This document shows, piece by piece, positions 41,710 to 50,015 of a DNA stretch of 64,000 bases. A model generated the notes under the pieces. It did no database searches, was not told the origin of the DNA, and saw nothing but the letters and a program-made list of their open reading frames with translations. The position numbers were made by a program, and so were the translations under genes. Position 1 is the first letter of the stretch. Every line of letters starts with the position of its first letter. The stretch comes from Mesorhizobium_B sp035998495 (lineage in GTDB: Bacteria; Pseudomonadota; Alphaproteobacteria; Rhizobiales; Rhizobiaceae): the NCBI GenBank assembly GCA_035998495.1, contig DASYHP010000036.1, forward strand, positions 1 through 64,000. The letters run 5' to 3'.

Positions 41710-42141
41710 ATGACATCTGTCACAAGCGGTGACGCGGGCGAGGAGGCGACCGTCCGGCGCGTGCGCGACGCGGGCCTGCGCCCCACGCGCCAGCGCGTTG
41801 CGCTGGCCGGTTTGCTGTTCGCCCAAGGCGACCGGCACCTTTCGGCCGAGGAGCTGCATGAGGAGGCGCTCGCCGCCGGCGTTCCCGTTTCGCTCGCGAC
41901 CGTTTACAACTGCCTGCACCAGTTCACGGAAGCCGGGCTTCTGCGGATTTTGTCGGTGGAGGGCGCGCGCACCTATTTCGACACCAACACGTCGGACCAC
42001 CATCACTTCTTCGTGGAAGGCGAGAACCGGGTCTATGACATCGCGGAGGGCCCGGTGCAGGTGCTGAACCTGCCGGAGCCGCCCGAAGGCATGGAGATCG
42101 CCAATGTGGACGTCGTGGTGCGCCTGAGACCGCGGCGTTGA
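41710..42141 (+). CDS. irr: iron response regulator Irr (Fur family)
   Basis: A 143-residue Fur-family regulator. The winged-helix segment LRPTRQRVALAGLLF and the SLATVYNCLHQFTEAGLL recognition region are followed by the HHH motif in NTSDHHHFFVEGE, typical of rhizobial Irr. Irr responds to haem and represses iron-requiring genes under low iron. It lacks the extra GCP haem-regulatory motif of Bradyrhizobium. Position beside fabA-fabB is a conserved Rhizobiales arrangement. The following DUF4260 gene overlaps its stop. Confidence 0.88.
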   Translation: MTSVTSGDAGEEATVRRVRDAGLRPTRQRVALAGLLFAQGDRHLSAEELHEEALAAGVPVSLATVYNCLHQFTEAGLLRILSVEGARTYFDTNTSDHHHFFVEGENRVYDIAEGPVQVLNLPEPPEGMEIANVDVVVRLRPRR

Positions 42142-42533
42142 CATCCTCGCCGACGCGGGCGCTTGAAGCCCTGGTGCGGCTGGAATGGGTGGGCGCGGCG
42201 CTGGCGGGCCTCGCCCTGTTCGGCTGGCTCGGCGGGTCGTGGTGGCTGTTCGCGCTTCTGATCCTCGCGCCCGACCTTTCGATGCTCTTCTATCTTGCCG
42301 GGCCGCGCGCGGGGGCCACCGCATACAACGCGGCGCACACTCTTCTCGGCCCCCTGGCCGCCCTGGCCAGCGAGCTTGTGGGTTTCCCCCTTGGAGCCGA
42401 GATCGCGCTGGTCTGGCTCGCGCATATCGCCGCGGATCGTGCGCTCGGCTATGGGCTGAAGCGCTCAAGCGGCTTCCGGGACACCCATCTGGGGCGCCTT
42501 GGACCCGGCGAAACCCGCATCAATCCTCGATGA
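42138..42533 (+). CDS. DUF4260 membrane protein
   Basis: A 131-residue membrane protein with three to four hydrophobic helices and the DUF4260 pattern: RLEWVGAALAGLALFGWLG, PDLSMLFYLAGPRAGATAYN, AHTLLGPL and a C-terminal RDTHLGRLG. TTG 42138 overlaps the irr stop (TTGA), so it is co-translated with irr. Function is unknown. Its final 14 bases overlap the convergent SH3-like gene. Confidence 0.75.
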   Translation: MTSSPTRALEALVRLEWVGAALAGLALFGWLGGSWWLFALLILAPDLSMLFYLAGPRAGATAYNAAHTLLGPLAALASELVGFPLGAEIALVWLAHIAADRALGYGLKRSSGFRDTHLGRLGPGETRINPR

Positions 42534-43113
42534 GCTCGCCGGGATAGGCGCCCCAGACCAGGCTTTGCTGGACGAAGCCGGCATATGTCCCGCTGTCGGG
42601 ATCGCGAAACGTCATCTTGCACCAGTCGCCGTCGCAGGCTTCGATGGACCCCACCGCGCCCGGCTCGACAAAGGCGATCGCCGCGGCTTCGGGCTGGGGT
42701 TTTGCGAGAAGGGAAACGCGCACATCCTTGCCGCGCTGCCACGGCGCCGCGATGGCCGTGCGCTTTCCGGAAAGCAGCGCCTGGTTGATCCAGCCCTCGG
42801 CCCCGTCGGGGTCGCGCACCCGCCGCCAGTTGTCGTATTCCTGGATGATCTCCATGGGCAGGCCGGGCTTCAGGTAGAGCCAATCGACGGGGTAACCCAG
42901 GCCGGGGCCGATCCGCGAGTTGACGCGGCCCGAGCGCAGCGACACGAATCGCGGCAAGGGAAGGCCGCTGCCGCGCTGAGGGTTCGCGACCTGGCCTGCC
43001 GCAGCGGTCTGGACCTCCTCGGCCTGCGCAAGGCGGACAGGCGAGAGCGCCAGCGCAAGCGTGGCCGTCAGAAGCCAACCGCAAGCCAGCCTGCAAAAAG
43101 AATGTCTCGCCAT
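42520..43113 (-). CDS. secreted SH3-domain protein
   Basis: A 197-residue exported protein. The signal peptide (residues about 1-31, ending AQAEE) is followed by two bacterial SH3-like domains: FVSLRSGRVNSRIGPGLGYP with a conserved WLYLKPGLP, and a second with GSIEACDGDWCKMTF. Such proteins bind peptidoglycan or act in envelope sensing. ATG 43113 is chosen over TTG 43125. Proteins of this kind are common in Rhizobiales. It is divergent from the 2-hydroxyacid dehydrogenase gene. Confidence 0.8.
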   Translation of the reverse strand: MARHSFCRLACGWLLTATLALALSPVRLAQAEEVQTAAAGQVANPQRGSGLPLPRFVSLRSGRVNSRIGPGLGYPVDWLYLKPGLPMEIIQEYDNWRRVRDPDGAEGWINQALLSGKRTAIAAPWQRGKDVRVSLLAKPQPEAAAIAFVEPGAVGSIEACDGDWCKMTFRDPDSGTYAGFVQQSLVWGAYPGELIED

Positions 43114-43264
43114 GACTTGCCTCAACCGAGCAGGGGCGTTCTCTTGGGCCGCCGTTCGCCCCCAGGGCGCCTGTCGCCGCGGCCTGGGCGAGGCGGCCCA
43201 TCACCGGATTGAATGATCGCCGGTCTTGGTTAAGGAGAGCTGAAGAGGCGGGGAGAAGGCGCTG

Positions 43265-44266
43265 ATGACAGCCAAGAAACGGCCGCTTGTGGTGATCACC
43301 CGGAAGCTTCCGGACCAGATCGAAACCCGCATGCGCGAGCTGTTCGATGCAAGGCTCAACCTCGACGATCGGCCCCTGGCGCAGCCCGAGCTCGTCGCCG
43401 CCGTGCGCGAAGCGGAGGTGCTGGTGCCGACGGTCACGGACCGGATCGACGCCGCGCTCATCGCGCAGGCCGGACCACAGCTCAAGCTCATCAGCAATTT
43501 CGGCAACGGGGTGGACAACATCGACGTGGCGGCGGCCGCCAAGCGCGGGATCACCGTCACCAACACGCCGAACGTGCTCAACGAAGACACCGCCGATATG
43601 ACGGTGGCGCTGATCCTGGCCGTGCCGCGCCGGCTCGCCGAAGGGGCTGGGGTGCTGACAGGCGCGAGCCGCTGGGAAGGCTGGTCGCCGACCTGGATGC
43701 TCGGCCGGCGGATCTGGGGCAAGCGGCTGGGCATCGTCGGCATGGGCCGGATCGGCTCGGCGGTGGCCCGCCGGGCCAAGGCCTTCGGGCTCTCCATCCA
43801 CTACCACAACCGCCGCCGGGCGGCGCCGGCGCTGGAGGAGGAGCTGGAAGCCACCTATTGGGAAAGCCTCGACCAGATGCTGGCGCGCATGGACATCATC
43901 TCGGTCAATTGCCCCTCGACGCCCGCGACCTTCCACCTTCTTTCGGCGCGCCGCTTGGCGCTTCTGCAGCCCACGGCCTATGTCGTGAACACGGCGCGCG
44001 GCGACATCATCGACGAGGATGCGCTGATCAAGCTCCTCCAGGAGGGGCGGCTGGCGGGGGCCGGGCTCGACGTGTTCCAGCACGAGCCGGCGGTCAATCC
44101 CAAGCTCGTCAGGCTCGCCAAAGCGGGCAAGGTGGTGATCCTGCCGCATATGGGCTCGGCCACGATGGAGGGCCGGCTCGACATGGGCGAGAAGGTGATC
44201 GTCAACATCCGCGCCTTCGTGGACGGCCACCGCCCGCCCGACCGCGTGCTGCCGGAGCGGGTGTGA
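43265..44266 (+). CDS. D-2-hydroxyacid dehydrogenase
   Basis: A 333-residue NAD(P)-dependent dehydrogenase of the glyoxylate/hydroxypyruvate reductase type. The dinucleotide motif is GIVGMGRIGSAVARR (near residue 156), the catalytic Arg lies in NTARGDIID, and Glu and His in the QHEPAVN and LPHMGSAT segments. The strong match suggests a glyoxylate reductase or GhrB-like enzyme, but the true substrate is open. A hairpin at 44293-44309 follows before the toxin-antitoxin genes. Confidence 0.85.
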   Translation: MTAKKRPLVVITRKLPDQIETRMRELFDARLNLDDRPLAQPELVAAVREAEVLVPTVTDRIDAALIAQAGPQLKLISNFGNGVDNIDVAAAAKRGITVTNTPNVLNEDTADMTVALILAVPRRLAEGAGVLTGASRWEGWSPTWMLGRRIWGKRLGIVGMGRIGSAVARRAKAFGLSIHYHNRRRAAPALEEELEATYWESLDQMLARMDIISVNCPSTPATFHLLSARRLALLQPTAYVVNTARGDIIDEDALIKLLQEGRLAGAGLDVFQHEPAVNPKLVRLAKAGKVVILPHMGSATMEGRLDMGEKVIVNIRAFVDGHRPPDRVLPERV

Positions 44267-44292
44267 CGTGGCGTGATCGGCTTCTTGACCTA

Positions 44293-44309
44293 GGGCCTGT
44301 CGCAGGCCC
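44293..44309 (+). other. short hairpin between dehydrogenase and vapB
   Basis: GGGCCTG (44293-44299) pairs with CAGGCCC (44303-44309) around a three-base loop. It may end the dehydrogenase transcript, although only a short T-poor segment follows. Confidence 0.45.
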
Positions 44310-44311
44310 AT

Positions 44312-44338
44312 ATCTAGAAAAGCTGTAAAGATCTAGAA
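44312..44338 (+). promoter_or_regulatory. putative VapB operator: paired ATCTAGAA repeats
   Basis: Two direct copies of ATCTAGAA (44312-44319 and 44331-44338) are separated by 19 bases centre to centre, and each contains the palindrome TCTAGA. They lie just before the GTG of vapB, where antitoxin binding would block transcription. Autoregulation by VapBC is common in the family; binding here is inferred. Confidence 0.45.
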
Positions 44339-44348
44339 CGAGGCTCCA

Positions 44349-44606
44349 GTGGCCCTCAGCCTAAAGGATCCCGAAACCGACCGGCTCGCTCGCGATGTTG
44401 CGCGGCTCACCGGCGAATCGCTCACCGAAGCCGTTCGTGTCGCTCTAGAGGAGCGGCTGAAGCGGGAGCGGCTGAAGCGGGGCAAAAACCCTGATCTGAC
44501 CGCAAGGCTGGATGAGATTGTAAGACGGTTCTCGGCCCTGCCGGTGCTGGACCCGCGAACGCCTGAGGAAATCCTCGGCTACGATGAAAACGGCCTGCCT
44601 TCCTGA
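44349..44606 (+). CDS. VapB-family antitoxin
   Basis: An 85-residue protein with a ribbon-helix-type N terminus (DRLARDVARLTGESLTEAV) followed by a charged stretch and the C-terminal toxin-binding tail DPRTPEEILGYDENGLPS, the usual PSK-type antitoxin form. GTG 44349. The stop overlaps the vapC ATG (TGATG). A repeated TCTAGA-based motif lies upstream and may be its operator. No close paralogue was seen in the window. Confidence 0.85.
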   Translation: MALSLKDPETDRLARDVARLTGESLTEAVRVALEERLKRERLKRGKNPDLTARLDEIVRRFSALPVLDPRTPEEILGYDENGLPS

Positions 44607-44995
44607 TGGTGGTCGATTCCTCGGCCCTGATCGCTATCCTCGAAGGCGAGTCCGAGAGCCGAGCCTTTCGCGACTTGATTGTCGCTGCGGAAGTCTGCTC
44701 GATTTCATCGGCGACGATGTTCGAGACGTCGATGGTCGTTCTGGCACGCCAGGGCGAGGATGGGATGGCAGAACTGCGCGACTTCGTCCACGATGCGGCT
44801 ATTGAGGTTGTGGCTTTCAACGCGCATCACGCCGAACTCGCGCTTGAAGCCTTCCGCCGGTTCGGCAAGGGCCGGCACCCTGCCGCGCTGAACTTCGGCG
44901 ATTGCTTTTCCTACGCGCTGTCGCGCTCGACAGGCGAGCCTCTGTTGTTCAAGGGCGAGGATTTTTCGCGCACCGACATCAAGCCGGCGGCGTGA
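44606..44995 (+). CDS. VapC-type PIN-domain toxin
   Basis: A 129-residue PIN-domain ribonuclease. The N terminus MVVDSSALIAILEGE carries the first catalytic Asp, and later acidic residues lie in ATMFETSMVV and the ALNFGDCFSYALS block, so the site looks intact. It starts inside the vapB stop, which gives coupled translation. VapC enzymes cut tRNA or rRNA; the specific target is unknown. The last 17 bases overlap the convergent aconitase-X small subunit gene. Confidence 0.88.
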   Translation: MVVDSSALIAILEGESESRAFRDLIVAAEVCSISSATMFETSMVVLARQGEDGMAELRDFVHDAAIEVVAFNAHHAELALEAFRRFGKGRHPAALNFGDCFSYALSRSTGEPLLFKGEDFSRTDIKPAA

Positions 44996-45416
44996 GAGGC
45001 GGGGCGGCTACGATGCAGCCGTCCTCGCCGACTCGGACGTGACGTCCGGCGAAAGCATTGAATTTCTCCCGCGGCGCCCGCACCGCGACCGGCGTTCCCC
45101 AACCCATCTCACGCGCCACGATCAGCCCCAGAAGCAGGATCGCGTCGGGCTCGTGCAGCACGAGCGCCGCCGGCGCGCGGCCGGCATGGACCAATTCGAG
45201 CAGCACGGCGGAAGCCGAGGACGAGCCGATCGTGCCGGGCAAGAACAGCACTTTTCCCGCAATGTTCCGCCCGTGCTCGGGATGGCGCACATCCGCAATG
45301 CCGCCGCTGCGCGGGTCCACCCCGCCCCAGAAGGAGAGGGGCGCGGAAAGCACCAGCGCCTCGCCCGCGCCGGGCGAGCCCGCCACCAGCACCTCGCTCT
45401 GCAGAAAGGCGGTCAT
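44979..45416 (-). CDS. aconitase X swivel-domain subunit
   Basis: A 145-residue protein of the DUF126/AcnX swivel type, with SAPLSFWGGVDPRSGGIAD, GTIGSSSASAVLLEL and LHEPDAILLLGLIVA. It supplies the small domain of a two-subunit aconitase-X enzyme whose large subunit (45413-46669) overlaps its start. Known bacterial AcnX enzymes act as cis-3-hydroxy-L-proline dehydratases, while archaeal and other members dehydrate mevalonate phosphate; which one applies is not decided by sequence. The ATG at 45416 was chosen over longer frames. Confidence 0.82.
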   Translation of the reverse strand: MTAFLQSEVLVAGSPGAGEALVLSAPLSFWGGVDPRSGGIADVRHPEHGRNIAGKVLFLPGTIGSSSASAVLLELVHAGRAPAALVLHEPDAILLLGLIVAREMGWGTPVAVRAPREKFNAFAGRHVRVGEDGCIVAAPPLTPPA

Positions 45417-46669
45417 TCCGGCCTTCCGAAAACAGGCCGTCCGGCCACGGCGCTTTCCACGCATTGCTCCAGCGAGCCGTAAAGAACGGCATAGCCGGTG
45501 TTGCCCGGCGCGTATTGCGCGAATTTTCCGGAATTGGTCATCAGCACGCCGTCGGGCATCTCGCCCAGGATCGGCGTGACCACCACGCAGGTGTCGGCCA
45601 CCACCACGACGCCCAGCCCCTCCAGCGCCCTCCTCCGCTTCTGCTTGTCGAGTTCGGCCACCACATGCCGGCCCGTGCATGCGTGAATCGGCGTCTTGAG
45701 CTTCCGGCCGGCCAGCAGGCGCTCCAGGCGCCCGAACTCGGCCAGGCTCAAATGCGGGCTGCCGATCGCCACCGCATCGATCCGGTCCGGCTTTTCGGTG
45801 GTAGAAAGTCTTGCCTGCGCGTCGCCAGCCATTTCGGGGGTGACGGCGATCACCGCCTCCGGCTCTTCACCTCCCAACGCGGCCTCGAGCCCCGGCGCCT
45901 CCGGCGTCACGCCGGCGATGTGGAACAGGCCCACCGCGCCGGTGGAGGCGGCGGCCGCGCCAAAAGCTTTCAGCCGATCCTCGTCGGGCGGCGCGGCGAC
46001 GCCCGCCACCACGGCCACCGCCGCGCCCGCCTCGCGGCCGAGCAGGCTGCCGAGCACCGGCCAGGCGATCTCGCTTGCGAGGAAGCCGGGCGGAAGTTCC
46101 GACACGTTGAAGACCAGTTTTGCGCGGCGGTTCTCGGGCCGGTGCAGGCCAAAGTCCGGCGCGCGGCCGGCGATGGCGCAGGCGATGTCCAGGAAATCGC
46201 CATAACGGTTGGTGCGCGCGCCGAGCACCGAGTTGCAGAAGACCACCGCGTTCGACTCGCCCCAGGCGACATCCGTGCCGAAGGCAGGGCGGTGGCCGGC
46301 CTGGTAGGGCGCGCAGGTCCAGGACGGCTCGCAGCCGAGTTTTTGATAGGCGTCCATCATGCGCCGCGCCATGCCGCGCCGCGGCTCGGACAGGCGCACG
46401 CGGGAGCACCCCAGAAGGTCGAGCGCGCCCACATTCAGCGTCGCGCGGACGGCGGCCTGCGCGCCGCCCTCCACCAGTTTCTCCGCGAACAGCGTGCCGG
46501 AGTCGCCATGGTAGAGCGCCCCGTCGATATGGGCCGAGGCGATGGGGATCAGCCGCGGCGCGGCGAGGAGCCGAGCGCTCTCGATCACGATGCGCATGGC
46601 TACGCCCGCGCCCGGCCCCCGCGCGCCTGCGGCTGTCGCCTGCTCTTCGGCGGAAAGCGCGACGCTCAT
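45413..46669 (-). CDS. aconitase X catalytic subunit
   Basis: A 418-residue DUF521/AcnX large subunit. Conserved segments are IDGALYHGDSGTLFAEKLV, SCAPYQ-type cysteine region (TCAPYQAG), CNSVLGARTNRYGD, and the C-terminal TGRHVVAELD and MTNSGKFAQYAPGNTG. The cysteines in the TCAPY, FCNSVLGA and ADTCVVV segments are candidates for the metal or Fe-S site. Its start overlaps the end of the ThiF-like gene by four bases, so thiF-like, AcnX large and AcnX small are one transcription unit. Proline-related hydroxyacid use is likely but unproven. Confidence 0.85.
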   Translation of the reverse strand: MSVALSAEEQATAAGARGPGAGVAMRIVIESARLLAAPRLIPIASAHIDGALYHGDSGTLFAEKLVEGGAQAAVRATLNVGALDLLGCSRVRLSEPRRGMARRMMDAYQKLGCEPSWTCAPYQAGHRPAFGTDVAWGESNAVVFCNSVLGARTNRYGDFLDIACAIAGRAPDFGLHRPENRRAKLVFNVSELPPGFLASEIAWPVLGSLLGREAGAAVAVVAGVAAPPDEDRLKAFGAAAASTGAVGLFHIAGVTPEAPGLEAALGGEEPEAVIAVTPEMAGDAQARLSTTEKPDRIDAVAIGSPHLSLAEFGRLERLLAGRKLKTPIHACTGRHVVAELDKQKRRRALEGLGVVVVADTCVVVTPILGEMPDGVLMTNSGKFAQYAPGNTGYAVLYGSLEQCVESAVAGRPVFGRPE

Positions 46670-47421
46670 TCCTCGCGCCTCCGCCGACGGTAGCGGATGG
46701 TCTCGAACCGCGCCCAAAGCGCGTCGTAGAGCAAGACGCGCCCGACCAGCGGCTCGCCGATGCCCGTGATGAGCTTGATCACCTCCATGGCCTGCAGCGT
46801 TCCCATCACGCCGGTGAGCGCGCCCAACACGCCGGCTTCGGCGCAGGACGGCACGAGGCCGGCCGGGGGAGGGGCAGGGTGGAGGTCGCGCAGGCCCGGC
46901 AGTTTTTCGCCGTCCGGCCCGGCGGCATAGGGCATGAGAACGGTCAGCGAGCCGTCGAAACGCCCCACCGCGGCATGGACCAGCGGCTTTTGCTCGCTCT
47001 CGCAGGCGTCGGCCAGGGCGTAGCGCGTCGAAAAATTGTCGGAGCCGTCCACCACCACGTCATAGTTTCGCACGAGCGCCGGCGCATTCTCCGCGTCGAG
47101 CCGCCTCCGGTGCTCCTCGACGGCGACATAGGGGTTCAGGCGGTGGATGGCGGCCGCGGCGCTCGCCGTCTTGAGCCGGCCCACATCCTCGGTCCCATGG
47201 ATCACTTGGCGCTGGAGGTTGCTGAGCGACACGTGGTCGTCGTCCACGATCCCGAGGGCGCCCACGCCTGCCGCAGCGAGATAAAGCAGCGCGGGGCTGC
47301 CGAGCCCGCCCGCGCCCACCATCAGCACGCGCGCATTCTTGAGCCGCTGCTGGCCTGCCCCGCCGACCTCCGGCAGGACGATGTGGCGGGCATAGCGTTC
47401 GAGTTCCTCTTCGCTCAGCAT
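46666..47421 (-). CDS. ThiF/MoeB/HesA-family adenylyltransferase
   Basis: A 251-residue E1-like enzyme that adenylates the C terminus of a sulfur-carrier protein. The nucleotide site VGAGGLGSPALLYLAAAGVG (residue about 35), the Arg in NLQRQVIHGTEDVG and the VDGSDNFSTRY motif are present. It lacks the two CxxC zinc pairs of E. coli MoeB: the region around 165-185 reads HPAPPPAGLVPSCAEAGV with only the catalytic-type Cys. Its partner (ThiS, MoaD or another) is not nearby. Overlap with the AcnX gene suggests a link, perhaps only positional. Confidence 0.85.
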   Translation of the reverse strand: MLSEEELERYARHIVLPEVGGAGQQRLKNARVLMVGAGGLGSPALLYLAAAGVGALGIVDDDHVSLSNLQRQVIHGTEDVGRLKTASAAAAIHRLNPYVAVEEHRRRLDAENAPALVRNYDVVVDGSDNFSTRYALADACESEQKPLVHAAVGRFDGSLTVLMPYAAGPDGEKLPGLRDLHPAPPPAGLVPSCAEAGVLGALTGVMGTLQAMEVIKLITGIGEPLVGRVLLYDALWARFETIRYRRRRREE

Positions 47422-47433
47422 AGGAGAGTCTTA

Positions 47434-48621
47434 TCACAACCCGGCCAGAACATGGTCCGGCAGGGGCTGGACGATTCCGTCGCTCACCTGGAGAAATTGC
47501 GCCCGGCCTTTGAGGCTTGCGAACAGGCTTGCCTCCGTTCCCGTCATGAAGCTCTGGCAGCCGAGCTCGTCAAGGATGCCGAACAACGCCGCGCGCCGGC
47601 CGGCGTCGAGATGGGCGGCGATCTCGTCAAGCAGCAGCACCGGCACGGTGCCGGCGATTTCGCCCACCAGCCGCGCATGCGAAAGCACGAGCCCGATCAG
47701 GAGCGCCTTCTGCTCGCCGGTCGAGCAGAGCTCGGCCGGCATCGCTTTGGGCTTGTGCGTCACAGCCAAGTCGGTGCGATGGGGCCCGTCCAGCGTTCGG
47801 CCGGCCTGGCGGTCGCGCTCGCGGTTGTCGCCAAGCGCACGGCGGAAATCCTCCTCCACGTCAACGGCCGGCCTCCCGGCGACCTCACCCTCCAGGATGC
47901 CGGCGAGCGAGATCCCCGACTGCGGGAAAGGCCCGTCGGAGGGTAGCCGCCCCACCATGGCTTCCAGGAGCCGCACGAGCTCCACGCGCGCGGCGGCGAT
48001 CGCCGTTCCGGTTTCCGCCATCTGCGTCTCGATCGCTTCGAAGAAGGCGCGGTCGCGCGAGCCCTCGGCAAACAGCCGGTTGCGGCTGCGCATGGCCTTC
48101 TCATAGGCCAGCGCCCGCTGTCCATGGGCGGGGTGGATGGCCAGCGTGAGGCGGTCGAGGAAGCGGCGGCGCTCGGCGGCCGGCCCCGTGAACAGCGCGT
48201 CCATGGCGGGCGTCAGCCAGACCACGCGGAGAAGATCGAGAAGCGCGTCCGCGCCCCTCGCCGGCGCGCCGTTGACCCGTACTTTGCGCACGATTCCCTC
48301 GCCGTCCGGTCCTTCCGCCGCCACGCCTGCGCCGATCGTTCCGGTGCCGACCTCGATTGCGCCGTCAGGCGTTTCGAGCCGCGCATGAACCGCGAAGCCC
48401 GATGCGCCCACCCTGGCCACGTCGGCGTAAGGCGCGCGCCGAAGCCCGCGCCCCGGCGACAGAAACGATACCGCTTCCAGAAGGTTGGTCTTGCCCGCCC
48501 CGTTCTCGCCAGTCAGCACCACTGCGCCGGGCGCAAGCTCCAGCGCGAGCCGCTTGTAGTTGCGGAAGTCCTGGAGCGTCAGCCGGCTCAGGTGCAGCGC
48601 GGCCGCGAACGCCTCCGACAC
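47434..48621 (-). CDS. recF: DNA replication and repair protein RecF
   Basis: A 395-residue SMC-like ATPase that loads RecA at gaps. Walker A is TGENGAGKTNLLEAVS (near residue 37). The signature and Walker B-type region near the C terminus has LLIGLVLSHARL and VPVLLLDEIAAHLDAGRR. GTG 48621 is the start; no clear ribosome binding site precedes it, which suggests coupling to dnaN 18 bases upstream. Part of the dnaA-dnaN-recF set. Confidence 0.94.
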   Translation of the reverse strand: MSEAFAAALHLSRLTLQDFRNYKRLALELAPGAVVLTGENGAGKTNLLEAVSFLSPGRGLRRAPYADVARVGASGFAVHARLETPDGAIEVGTGTIGAGVAAEGPDGEGIVRKVRVNGAPARGADALLDLLRVVWLTPAMDALFTGPAAERRRFLDRLTLAIHPAHGQRALAYEKAMRSRNRLFAEGSRDRAFFEAIETQMAETGTAIAAARVELVRLLEAMVGRLPSDGPFPQSGISLAGILEGEVAGRPAVDVEEDFRRALGDNRERDRQAGRTLDGPHRTDLAVTHKPKAMPAELCSTGEQKALLIGLVLSHARLVGEIAGTVPVLLLDEIAAHLDAGRRAALFGILDELGCQSFMTGTEASLFASLKGRAQFLQVSDGIVQPLPDHVLAGL

Positions 48622-48639
48622 GGGGAGGGGGCGCCCGGC

Positions 48640-49770
48640 TCAAACCCGCATGGGCATCAGGACGTAAAGCGCCAGATCGTCGCTCGCGTCGTGGATCAGC
48701 GTGGGCGAACCTGCGTCGGCCAGCATGAAGCGGGCCTCCGGGCCGGACAACTGGCCGGCCACGTCGAGCAGGTAGCGTGCGTTGAAGCCGATCTCGATCG
48801 GGTCGGCCGAATAGTCGGCGGCGAGCTCCTCCGTGGCCGAGCCGGAGTCCGGGTTGTTGACGGTCAGGACCACCTGCCCGTCGGCGATCGAGAGCTTCAC
48901 CGCCCGCCCGCGCTCCGAGGAAATCGTGGACACGCGGTCCACGGCTTGGGCAAAACTTTGCCGGTCGATCACGAGCTTCTTGTCGTTGGCCGTGGGGATC
49001 ACGCGCTGGTAATCGGGGAAGGTGCCGTCGATCAGCTTGGAGGTGAGCACGATGCCGCCGATGGTGAAGCGGATCTTGGTTTCGGACAACTCCACGAGCA
49101 CCGCGTCCTCGTCGCCGTCCAGAAGCTTCTGCAACTCGCCCACGGTCTTGCGCGGGATAATGATGCCGGGCATGCCTTCCGAACCCTGCGGCGCGTCGAT
49201 CTCCGCGCGCGCGAGGCGGTGGCCGTCGGTCGCCACCGAGCGCAGCTTGAGCTTGCCCGCCGCCTCCAGCGCGTGGAGAAAGATGCCGTTGAGGTAGTAG
49301 CGCGTCTCCTCGGTGGAGATCGCGAACTGCGTCTTGTCGATGAGGCCTTTCAGAACCGGCGCGGGGAGGCGGAAGCTGTGGGTGAAGCTGCCGGCCGTGA
49401 GCTCGGGAAAATCCGACTGCGGCAGGCATTGCAGGCGGAAGGACGAGCGGCCAGCCGCCACCGTCATGGCGTTGCCATCCTCGTCGAGGCGGAGCATGAC
49501 CTCCGAGCCTTCGGGCAGCTTGCGCACGATGTCGTAGAGAAGATGCGCCGGCACGGTGGTGGCGCCGGGATGCTCCACGCGCGCAAGCGCAGCCTCGGTG
49601 ATTTCGAGATCGAGATCGGTGGCCTTGAGGTCGAGCCCGCCGCCTGCGGTGTTGCCCGCCGCGTTCAAAAGCACGTTCGACAGGATGGGAATGGTGTTCC
49701 GGCGCTCGACCACGCGATGAACATGGTTGAGGGCCTTCAAGAGGTTGGAGCGTTCCAGAACGACGCGCAT
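48640..49770 (-). CDS. dnaN: DNA polymerase III beta sliding clamp
   Basis: A 376-residue clamp with the three-domain form. Conserved parts are LNHVHRVVERRNTIPILSNV near the N terminus, KTQFAISTEETRYYLNGIF in the middle and the C-terminal ALYVLMPMRV. ATG 49770 gives the family start (MRVVLERSNLL); an upstream frame is not coding. It lies after dnaA with 245 bases of spacer containing several hairpins, and recF follows closely. Confidence 0.96.
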   Translation of the reverse strand: MRVVLERSNLLKALNHVHRVVERRNTIPILSNVLLNAAGNTAGGGLDLKATDLDLEITEAALARVEHPGATTVPAHLLYDIVRKLPEGSEVMLRLDEDGNAMTVAAGRSSFRLQCLPQSDFPELTAGSFTHSFRLPAPVLKGLIDKTQFAISTEETRYYLNGIFLHALEAAGKLKLRSVATDGHRLARAEIDAPQGSEGMPGIIIPRKTVGELQKLLDGDEDAVLVELSETKIRFTIGGIVLTSKLIDGTFPDYQRVIPTANDKKLVIDRQSFAQAVDRVSTISSERGRAVKLSIADGQVVLTVNNPDSGSATEELAADYSADPIEIGFNARYLLDVAGQLSGPEARFMLADAGSPTLIHDASDDLALYVLMPMRV

Positions 49771-49959
49771 GACAAAACTCGACCGTTGGCAGAGGGCCGG
49801 CCGGCGCAAAGACCAAGCGCCTGCTCAGCCGGCCCGGAAAATGGAATGAGCCGAAACTGCCAGCAAAAGCACCGGCATGGCAAGGGCGGCGCGCCGCCCT
49901 TGCGCCCAGAGCCGTTTCCACTCGCGCTGAATCGGTTCTGGTTCTTGCCTGAAAGGCAG

Positions 49960-50008
49960 GCTCAAGCATCGCTAAGGGCTTGAGCGGTTCCGCTCACCGT
50001 GGAACCGC
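49960..50008 (-). other. tandem hairpins downstream of dnaA
   Basis: Two inverted repeats lie just after the dnaA stop: GCTCAAGC/GCTTGAGC (49960-49967 and 49978-49985) and GCGGTTCC/GGAACCGC (49984-49991 and 50001-50008). They share two bases, so only one can form fully at a time. No long T-run follows on the minus strand. They could control read-through from dnaA into dnaN. Confidence 0.5.
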
Positions 50009-50015
50009 GCAGGCC

